A stretch of DNA of 13,621 nucleotides from Clostridia bacterium (GTDB lineage: Bacteria > Bacillota_A > Clostridia > RUG12999): NCBI GenBank assembly GCA_017558425.1, contig JAFYVD010000049.1:1-13621 (forward strand). The letters are read 5' to 3'. The position numbers and the translations under genes were made by a program. The notes beneath the pieces are model-generated. The model was not told the origin of the DNA, searched no databases, and was given only the letters and a program-made list of their open reading frames with translations. Shown here piece after piece: positions 8,170-13,621 of the stretch (the stretch's first letter is position 1; every line of letters begins with the position of its first letter).

Positions 8170-8818
8170 ATTCATAAAGCTTTATCAGCTTTTCAATTTC
8201 AATTTTCTTTTTATCGTCATCGCCTTTTTCAAGTTCGGCAAGATTTCTTTTCAGTTTGGTCTTTTCTCTGCCTGAAAATTCCTGCCAAAGCTCTTCTTTT
8301 TTCAAAAACGGAGAAACTGCATACTCTTCCTCTGCCCAGGGTTTCGGACTGCCTTTACGAGCACAGATTATTATATAAAATTTCTCTTTTTCTTTAACAA
8401 TTTTTTCGTCGGTAATTTCAATATCAAGGGCATGAAGTTTTTTTCTCAGAATATCAATATTTCGCATAGGCTGAAGGACAAATTTGTCCATTCCTTCAGG
8501 AACACCTGCACCAAGAATTAACGCAATCATTTCGCCGCCCATTCCGGCAATGACAGCCGTGTCTGCTTCGCCGGGGTTAATCCCCGCAAGCCCATCCGCA
8601 AGACAGAGTCTTGTTTTATCCGACAATCCGTATTTTTTTATATTTTTTTCCGCATTTGCAAGCGGACCTTTTTTTACATCAGAGCAAACAGCAAAGTCAA
8701 CAACACCTTTTTTCAACAAATAAATTGGCAAATATCCGTGGTCTGTCCCGATGTCTGCAATCCTGCTGCCGGGAGAAATTAAATTTGCTATTGCCTCAAG
8801 TCTGAACGGAATTTTCAT
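8168..8818 (-). CDS. trmK: tRNA (adenine(22)-N(1))-methyltransferase TrmK
   Basis: 216 residues. Uses S-adenosylmethionine to methylate N1 of adenine 22 in the tRNA D-arm region. The N-terminal Rossmann methyltransferase domain has the SAM-binding IADIGTDHGYLPIYL stretch (starting about residue 20) and the TrmK-typical GMGGEMI motif (about 92-98), followed by VLQPMRN. The C-terminal third is a charged helical (coiled-coil-like) segment, as in the family. An in-frame GTG at 8827 would add three residues, but the predicted transcript starts near 8835, leaving almost no leader for it. The ATG at 8818 has the weak AAAGTGAG in front and matches the usual family N-terminus, so I chose it. It heads the operon. 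In many Firmicutes trmK is followed by a NIF3/DUF34 gene; here the isomerase-like gene takes that place. Confidence 0.92.
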   Translation of the reverse strand: MKIPFRLEAIANLISPGSRIADIGTDHGYLPIYLLKKGVVDFAVCSDVKKGPLANAEKNIKKYGLSDKTRLCLADGLAGINPGEADTAVIAGMGGEMIALILGAGVPEGMDKFVLQPMRNIDILRKKLHALDIEITDEKIVKEKEKFYIIICARKGSPKPWAEEEYAVSPFLKKEELWQEFSGREKTKLKRNLAELEKGDDDKKKIEIEKLIKLYE

Positions 8819-8841
8819 TTTTTTCACTCACTTTCATAACA

Positions 8842-8870
8842 ATTATATAATAAAACAAGAAATTTTTCAA
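8842..8870 (-). promoter_or_regulatory. SigA-type promoter for the trmK operon
   Basis: Minus strand: TTGAAA (8870-8865), 17-bp spacer, perfect TATAAT (8847-8842). The expected transcription start is about 8835, leaving a leader of roughly 17 nt before the ATG at 8818. It is divergent from, and separated by only 12 bp from, the plus-strand -35 box. Confidence 0.8.
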
Positions 8871-8882
8871 CACTTTTTACTA

Positions 8883-8911
8883 TTGAATTTTCGAAAAAAT
8901 TATGATATAAT
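8883..8911 (+). promoter_or_regulatory. SigA-type promoter for the lipoprotein-like/metallophosphoesterase unit
   Basis: Plus strand: TTGAAT (8883-8888), 17-bp spacer, perfect TATAAT (8906-8911). The start of transcription should be near 8918, about 25 bases before the ATG at 8943. No terminator is seen before nadE, so the transcript may run on into it. Confidence 0.78.
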
Positions 8912-8942
8912 TTCCATATATGTTTTGAAAGGATATAAAATA

Positions 8943-9419
8943 ATGAAAAGATTTTTTACAATAATTCTTACAGTTTTAATTATTGCCCTTGTTGTTTTCG
9001 GCGTTCATTCCTGCAAAAAATCTACATTTTCTCCAAGCAACACCGGCAATCCCACCGACGGTATCATTGGCACAACTCCTGAGCAGGACGGCGATAAATC
9101 ATCATCCGGCAACAAGGATATAAAAGACAAACTTGAAAATGCCGACGATGAAGAGTCTCTGGAAATTCGTGAGGAACACTTTGAAGAAAGTCTCAAAACC
9201 GCCGAAACATATACCGGAACCGGTGTTTTCCACGGCAAGGCAGACTCAACTTCTGTTGAAATTACACTTGACAGCGTTCAGCCTATGCTGATTTCTGCAA
9301 AACTTTCGCCCGAGATTGCAGAAAAATTTGCATCTTACGATATCACAGAGGAAAGCATTATTTCCTTTGAATACAAAATTGTTGATGAACAGTATGTCAT
9401 CACAAAAATCCTCAAATGA
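8943..9419 (+). CDS. Small membrane-anchored or lipoprotein-like protein of unknown function
   Basis: 158 residues from the ATG at 8943, preceded by AAAGGA about 10 bases upstream and a promoter. The frame is open further upstream, but that extension crosses the divergent promoters and is not credible. Residues 1-23 are a hydrophobic anchor (KRFF start, then I/L/V-rich) followed by Cys24 in GVHSCKK. This resembles a lipobox only loosely, as position -3 is Val and -2 is His, so it may be a lipoprotein or a simple membrane anchor. Residues 25-85 are a low-complexity, acidic, Ser/Gly/Asp/Glu-rich linker. The C-terminal 70 residues (from TGTGVFHGKADSTSVEI to the end) look like a small beta-rich domain. 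Its stop overlaps the next start (ATGA), which suggests it works with the metallophosphoesterase. I do not recognise a function. Confidence 0.82.
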   Translation: MKRFFTIILTVLIIALVVFGVHSCKKSTFSPSNTGNPTDGIIGTTPEQDGDKSSSGNKDIKDKLENADDEESLEIREEHFEESLKTAETYTGTGVFHGKADSTSVEITLDSVQPMLISAKLSPEIAEKFASYDITEESIISFEYKIVDEQYVITKILK

Positions 9420-10219
9420 CAATTGCAGTTATAATTTTCACCGTTATTGCCATCCTCATTGCCATTTACGCTTTTTACAGGGGAAAAACTTTAACGGTGA
9501 GACGAATTAACATTTCAAATTCACCCTATTCGCTTTCGGGCAAAACGATTGCGGTGTTTTCCGACGTCCACCTCGGCTATTTTGTTACTGCAAAGCAGTT
9601 GCAATCTTGCGTTAACCGAATCAACTCTATGCATCCCGACTATGTGTTTTTCGCAGGTGATTTAGCCGACAGTTCTCCCCACAATTATAATAACATTTTA
9701 AAAGAAACCGTTTCAATTCTTTCCAAGCTGAAACCTGTGTATGGTAAGTTTGCCGTTTTAGGTAACAACGATTATTGTATGTCCACGGTAAAAGAATTTT
9801 CGGTTGCTTCGCTTTCTCTCAGCGGTTTCACAATTTTGAGAAATACTGCCGCCCGCTTGTCGGACGATACAGTGCTGGTTGGTGTGAAAGAATCAAATTA
9901 TAACACACCCGATATAAAAACACCCATTTCCATTACAAAAGAAGACGACTATGTTATATTGCTGTCTCATCAACCCGACTTTGTTGACCAGGCGTGCAAA
10001 TATAACGTAAATCTTCAGATATCCGGTCATTCACACGGTGGTCAGATTTACCTTGGTCCGCTTTTTAAGTATTTTCTTCCTATCGGTTGCAAAAAATATC
10101 ATCGCGGCACCACAATGGTTGAAAACACCAAGCTTGTTATCACTTACGGTGTCGGGCTTCACACAGTTCCCTTCCGTTTGTTTGCTCCACCGGATATTTT
10201 GCTTATAAAATTCAGATAA
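9416..10219 (+). CDS. Membrane-anchored YkuE-type calcineurin-like metallophosphoesterase
   Basis: 267 residues. Residues 3-20 form one N-terminal membrane helix followed by YRGK. The catalytic domain has the two-metal phosphoesterase motifs in order: Asp50-x-His52 (FSDVHLG), Asp82 (GDLAD), Asn117 in GNNDY, His185 (LLSHQPD), and His205-x-His207 (SGHSHGGQ). This pattern, ending with the YGVGL and R/P-rich tail, matches the YkuE-like branch, whose members hydrolyse phosphoesters or pyrophosphates of lipid or nucleotide substrates at the membrane. The GNHD motif common in the superfamily reads GNND here, replacing the usual active-site His. It starts within the stop of the preceding gene (ATGA overlap) and is probably translationally coupled. 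The active site could face either side; topology is not decided by the sequence. Confidence 0.9.
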   Translation: MTIAVIIFTVIAILIAIYAFYRGKTLTVRRINISNSPYSLSGKTIAVFSDVHLGYFVTAKQLQSCVNRINSMHPDYVFFAGDLADSSPHNYNNILKETVSILSKLKPVYGKFAVLGNNDYCMSTVKEFSVASLSLSGFTILRNTAARLSDDTVLVGVKESNYNTPDIKTPISITKEDDYVILLSHQPDFVDQACKYNVNLQISGHSHGGQIYLGPLFKYFLPIGCKKYHRGTTMVENTKLVITYGVGLHTVPFRLFAPPDILLIKFR

Positions 10220-10280
10220 TATTTCCAACATATTTTTGCTTACTTAGCTTGAACTTTATTTACAGAAAGGACTACACTTT

Positions 10281-12188
10281 ATGAGATTTGGTTTTGTAAA
10301 ATGCGCAACCGCCTCACCTTCGCTTAAGGTTGCAGACTGTGACTATAACGTTTCCGTAATCAACGATCATATAAAAGCCGCATCAAAAGCTGGCATCAAA
10401 CTTCTTGTTTTTCCCGAACTTTCGGTAACAGGCTACACTTGTGGCGACCTGTTTTTCCAGAATGCTCTTCTGTCCTCGGCATTTACCGGACTTAAGAAAA
10501 TCGTTAAAGCATCCCGTTCAACTGAAATGGTTGTAATTGTGGGTTTGCCCATGATTAATAACGACCGCCTTTACAACTGTGCCGCTGTTATCTGCAACGG
10601 CGAAATTTTAGGTTTTGTACCAAAATCAGTTTTGGCAAACTATAACGAATTTTCAGAAAAAAGATATTTCCAGCCTGCTTGCGATGATGTTTCGGAAATT
10701 CTTTTCGACGGAAATGTTTATCCGTTTAGCAACAAACTGATTTTCCGTTGTGCAAAAATGCCCGAATTTACAATCGGCGTGGAATTGTGCGAGGATTTAT
10801 GGTCTCCCAACCCCCCGTCAACAGCACTTGCAAGTGCAGGAGCAACAATCATTGCAAACCTTTCGGCAAGCAACGAAATTCTTGACAAAAGTGAATACAG
10901 ACGTCTTCTTGTGAAAACTCAATCAGCAAAGCTTAACGCTGGTTACGTTTTTGCAGGTGCATCCGACTGCGAATCCACATCAGACGTTGTTTTCTCAGGC
11001 CACAGCATTATTGCTGAAAACGGCACAATTCTTGCGCAAACACAGCTTTTCGACCAGCAAATGCTGGTAAGCGAAATTGATGTGGACAGGCTTTGCCTTG
11101 AACGTCGCAGATTCTCCACTTTCTCGGGCAACACACAAACCGAATGCAAAACAATTGTTTTTGATGTTTCCATCATTGATACACCGCTTACAAGACAGAT
11201 TCCCAAAACTCCTTTTGTTTCCGAAAGAATTTCGGACAGAGACCGTCAGTGTGTTGAAATCCTTTCAATTCAGTCTGCAGGTCTTGCAAAGCGAATTGAA
11301 CATACCGGATGCAAAACTTCAGTTATCGGCATTTCCGGCGGGCTTGATTCTTGTCTCGCACTGCTTGTAAGTGTTATGGCGAACCAGAAGCTTGGCCGTC
11401 CCGCAACGGATATTATCGCCGTAAGTATGCCTTGCTTCGGCACAACTGAACGAACAAAAACCAACGCCGAAAAACTCTGTGAAGAGCTGGGCGTTCAGTT
11501 CAGAACAATAGATATAACAGATTCCGTAAAAAGCCATTTTGCTGATATTGGTCAGTCCGAAACAGAATATGATGTTACTTTTGAAAACGCTCAGGCGCGC
11601 GAAAGAACACAGGTTCTTATGGACATTGCAAACAAAGAAAACGGCATCGTAATTGGTACAGGCGACCTTTCCGAGCTTGCTCTCGGTTTTGCCACATACA
11701 ATGGCGACCAGATGTCAATGTATGCCGTTAACTCCAGCGTACCTAAAACACTTATGCGTCACATGGTGAAATATTACGCAAACCTTTCGGACAACGAAAC
11801 TCTGCGTGACATTCTTTACGACATTGTTGACACTCCCATCAGTCCCGAACTTCTGCCTTCCGACGGCAAGGAAATTGCTCAGCAGACCGAAGATATTGTA
11901 GGACCGTACGAGTTACACGACTTCTTTATTTACTATATGCTCAGATATGGTTTCTCCCCCACAAAAATCTACTATCTTGCACTTTATGCACAGACAGATT
12001 ATGATGATGTAACCATATTAAAATGGCTCAAACTGTTTTACAGCCGCTTCTTCGCAGCTCAGTTCAAACGTTCCGCAATGCCCGACGGTCCCAAAGTCGG
12101 TTCTGTTTCGCTCTCTCCTCGCGGAGACCTCAGAATGCCCAGCGATGCATGTTCTGCAGTTTGGCTTAAGGAACTTGAAAGTCTGTAA
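10281..12188 (+). CDS. nadE: Glutamine-dependent NAD+ synthetase
   Basis: 635 residues, the long two-domain form. The N-terminal nitrilase-type glutaminase domain (about 1-290) has the triad Glu46 (FPELSVTGY), Lys115 (VPKSVLANYNEF) and Cys170 (GVELCEDLW). It frees ammonia from glutamine. The C-terminal synthetase domain (about 320-610) has the ATP-pyrophosphatase loop SGGLDS (352-357), TSVIGISGG before it, and GTGDLSELALGF (459-470). The domain adenylates nicotinic acid adenine dinucleotide and aminates it to NAD+, the last biosynthetic step, in the cytoplasm. AAAGGA lies about 9 bases before the ATG. The 61-base gap after the metallophosphoesterase gene shows no convincing promoter or terminator, so read-through from 8883 is possible. 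A strong terminator follows. Confidence 0.97.
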   Translation: MRFGFVKCATASPSLKVADCDYNVSVINDHIKAASKAGIKLLVFPELSVTGYTCGDLFFQNALLSSAFTGLKKIVKASRSTEMVVIVGLPMINNDRLYNCAAVICNGEILGFVPKSVLANYNEFSEKRYFQPACDDVSEILFDGNVYPFSNKLIFRCAKMPEFTIGVELCEDLWSPNPPSTALASAGATIIANLSASNEILDKSEYRRLLVKTQSAKLNAGYVFAGASDCESTSDVVFSGHSIIAENGTILAQTQLFDQQMLVSEIDVDRLCLERRRFSTFSGNTQTECKTIVFDVSIIDTPLTRQIPKTPFVSERISDRDRQCVEILSIQSAGLAKRIEHTGCKTSVIGISGGLDSCLALLVSVMANQKLGRPATDIIAVSMPCFGTTERTKTNAEKLCEELGVQFRTIDITDSVKSHFADIGQSETEYDVTFENAQARERTQVLMDIANKENGIVIGTGDLSELALGFATYNGDQMSMYAVNSSVPKTLMRHMVKYYANLSDNETLRDILYDIVDTPISPELLPSDGKEIAQQTEDIVGPYELHDFFIYYMLRYGFSPTKIYYLALYAQTDYDDVTILKWLKLFYSRFFAAQFKRSAMPDGPKVGSVSLSPRGDLRMPSDACSAVWLKELESL

Positions 12189-12193
12189 AAGCC

Positions 12194-12230
12194 AAAACCT
12201 TATCAGTTTTCAGTCTGATAAGGTTTTATT
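12194..12230 (+). terminator. Rho-independent terminator after nadE
   Basis: Arms AAAACCTTATCAG (12194-12206) and CTGATAAGGTTTT (12215-12227) form a perfect 13-bp stem with an 8-base loop, ending in a T-run. It begins five bases after the nadE stop codon. The A-run on the other arm could make it work in both directions, but no minus-strand gene needs it here. Confidence 0.9.
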
Positions 12231-12257
12231 ATATAAAATAATACGAGGTGAATATAA

Positions 12258-13481
12258 GTGAGTAAATCCTCTCAAACTATAAATAAACGCTGGTTTTATA
12301 TGGCAATCGGTGTTATTGCGATGTTGTTCGCAGGCGTTTTGTATGCATGGTCAATATTAAAAGCTCCTCTTTCTGCCGACTTCGGTTGGAAACCATCCCA
12401 GCTTGCATTAAACTTTACGCTCGCAATGAGTTTTTTCTGCATTGGCGGTCTATTTGGGGCAAAGCTGTCAAAAACAGCAGGTCACAAAATTGCTATTATA
12501 ACTTCCGGCGTACTTTCAGCTTTAGGATTCATATTAACCGCTTTTTTAAGCGGAGATGCTGTCTGGATGCTTTACATTACATACGGCGTTCTCGCCGGAA
12601 CAGGTATTGGCATTGCATATAACGTTGTCATCGCCACAGTTAGTGTGTGGTTTCCTGACAAAAAAGGACTTTGCTCCGGTTGTCTGATGATGGGCTTTGG
12701 CGCATCGGCACTAATTTTGGGCAACGCCGTTGATGCTATGTTCAAAAGCACTCTCGGCTGGCGAACCGCATACATAATTCTCGGAATCGCAATCTGTGCA
12801 GTTATGTTCGTTGCAGCGCTGTTATTGAAAAAGCCCGACGCAACAACAGTTCTTCCTGAAGCAGGTATAAAAAAATCCGGCTCTGTCGAAGTTTTTGAAA
12901 AACAGGACTATACTACTGGACAGATGCTTTGCCGCATGTCTTTCTGGATGGCTTTTGTTTGCATTTCATTTCTCGCAGCCGTGGGCAGCTCGGTTATAAG
13001 CTTTGCAAAAGACCTTGCTCTTTCCGTAAATGCACCCGAAGCTCTCGCCGTTTCGCTTGTAGGTGTTCTTTCTGTGTGCAACGGATTAGGTCGAATCATC
13101 ACAGGCGCGGTGTTTGATTCCATTGGTCGCCGTAAAACAATGATCTGTGCAAACATCCTCACAATCTGTGCCGCAACAGTTACTCTTGTATCAGTATATA
13201 TAGGTTCTCTGCCGCTATGCATCGCAGGATTGTGTCTTACAGGAATGTCATACGGTTCCTGCCCCACAATCACCGCTGCATTCACATCTTCTTTCTTTGG
13301 TATGAAATATTTCTCCACCAACATGGCACTTATGACTTTCACAGTTATGGGCGGCTCGCTTATCGCAACACTTTCAACCACAGTTCTTGAGACAACCGGC
13401 GGATACACCGCTCCTTTTATAATGTTGTTGTCCCTTACATTTGTCGCCCTGGTGTTGAACATATTTATAAAAAAACCATAA
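12258..13481 (+). CDS. MFS transporter, oxalate/formate antiporter (OFA) family
   Basis: 407 residues, a twelve-helix major facilitator. The OFA-family look is seen in GVLYAWSILKAPL after helix 1 (about 26-38), GTGIGIAYNV (114-123) followed by WFPDKKGLCSG (131-141), a central cytoplasmic loop at about 191-224, and GRIITGAVFDSIGRRKT between helices 8 and 9. OFA members exchange or import small carboxylates; the substrate here is not visible. The start is GTG at 12258, chosen because GAGGTG (12245-12250) is 7 bases upstream and the next residues fit a short cytoplasmic tail. It follows the nadE terminator, so it should have its own promoter. The A/T-rich 12228-12244 stretch may hold a -10, but no clear -35 was found. 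Confidence 0.92.
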   Translation: MSKSSQTINKRWFYMAIGVIAMLFAGVLYAWSILKAPLSADFGWKPSQLALNFTLAMSFFCIGGLFGAKLSKTAGHKIAIITSGVLSALGFILTAFLSGDAVWMLYITYGVLAGTGIGIAYNVVIATVSVWFPDKKGLCSGCLMMGFGASALILGNAVDAMFKSTLGWRTAYIILGIAICAVMFVAALLLKKPDATTVLPEAGIKKSGSVEVFEKQDYTTGQMLCRMSFWMAFVCISFLAAVGSSVISFAKDLALSVNAPEALAVSLVGVLSVCNGLGRIITGAVFDSIGRRKTMICANILTICAATVTLVSVYIGSLPLCIAGLCLTGMSYGSCPTITAAFTSSFFGMKYFSTNMALMTFTVMGGSLIATLSTTVLETTGGYTAPFIMLLSLTFVALVLNIFIKKP

Positions 13482-13528
13482 TACAGAAAAGATAGCCTGC
13501 ATATGGCGGTTGGTCTTAGGGATAATTC

Positions 13529-13602
13529 GCCTAAAAATCATTATTTTGGCACATAGCGTTGTCAAAACCGCTTGAAATCCGCCAGGATTTCTTCACGATT
13601 TT
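13529..13602 (-). other. Non-coding region with two hairpins: possible structured RNA or dispersed repeat, cut by window edge
   Basis: The 140 bases after the MFS gene hold no convincing gene. Hairpin A: GCC (13529-13531) and AAAAT (13534-13538) pair with ATTTT (13543-13547) and GGC (13548-13550) around a CATT loop, with a two-base bulge. Hairpin B: GAAATCC (13574-13580) pairs with GGATTTC (13585-13591) around a 4-base loop. An outer stem joins 13564-13570 and 13596-13602. Read from the minus strand the outer stem is complete with one G-U wobble; read from the plus strand it has a C/A mismatch. That favours a minus-strand RNA. There is no good T-run after either hairpin. Identity is unknown. 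Confidence 0.4.
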
Positions 13603-13621
13603 TCCTCACTCTGTATCAAAA

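Noticed and set aside
8158..8175. Earlier start for the isomerase-like gene at 8175
   Set aside because: It lacks a good ribosome binding site, while AGGGAG lies right before the ATG at 8157.
8751..8942. Long upstream extension of the small membrane protein
   Set aside because: The extension runs across trmK's start and both divergent promoters; the ATG at 8943 has a ribosome binding site and begins a proper membrane anchor.
10220..10280. Promoter before nadE
   Set aside because: The A/T-rich gap has no -35/-10 pair with acceptable spacing, so it is not listed.
4857..12188. Functional link between the nitrilase-GDPD fusion and NadE because both have nitrilase-type domains
   Set aside because: NadE uses its domain as a glutaminase in NAD+ synthesis; the shared fold and proximity alone do not support a shared pathway.
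12908..13462. 184-residue minus-strand frame opposite the MFS gene
   Set aside because: Shadow frame; the plus strand encodes continuous transmembrane helices with family motifs.

Overview
The window is a gene-dense, fairly low-GC segment of a Firmicutes-type genome, most likely an uncultured member of the Clostridia. The reasons are a TrmK tRNA methyltransferase, a DUF896/YnzC-family small protein, an S-layer-homology (SLH) surface protein, AAGGAG/GGTGA-type ribosome binding sites and TTGACA/TATAAT-type promoters. No rRNA, tRNA, CRISPR array, insertion sequence or phage gene was seen. No gene-free stretch exceeds 300 bases.

Left half (about 1-8870), all on the minus strand and best read from right to left. 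A promoter at 8842-8870 drives a tightly packed run: trmK, a xylose-isomerase-like TIM-barrel protein, a glycerophosphodiester phosphodiesterase (GDPD), a 534-residue fusion of a nitrilase-type amidohydrolase with a second GDPD, a 68-residue DUF896 protein, and a cytoplasmic GH20-type hexosaminidase. Gaps are 26 bp or less. The run ends at a perfect 11-bp hairpin terminator (3206-3237). A TTGACA/TATTAT promoter (3176-3204) follows at once and drives a second unit: a secreted, SLH-anchored phosphodiester glycosidase (NAGPA/DUF2233) and, 14 bp later, a hexapeptide-repeat acetyltransferase that runs off the left edge.

Right half (about 8883-13621), plus strand. A divergent promoter (8883-8911) drives a small membrane-anchored or lipoprotein-like protein, overlapped by ATGA with a membrane-anchored YkuE-type metallophosphoesterase. 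Next come glutamine-dependent NAD+ synthetase (nadE) with a 13-bp-stem terminator, and an OFA-family MFS transporter with a GTG start. The last 140 bases hold no gene but contain two hairpins. One pairs better when read from the minus strand, which suggests a structured RNA or a dispersed repeat cut by the window edge.

Functional reading (inference): the minus-strand genes concentrate on phosphodiester and amino-sugar bonds. They include a surface phosphodiester glycosidase, two GDPDs, an N-acetylhexosaminidase and a sugar isomerase/epimerase-like protein. This fits remodelling or salvage of a glycerophosphate- and GlcNAc-containing envelope polymer or glycolipid. The nitrilase-GDPD fusion is the least conventional component. 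The plus-strand genes look like ordinary housekeeping and transport functions.
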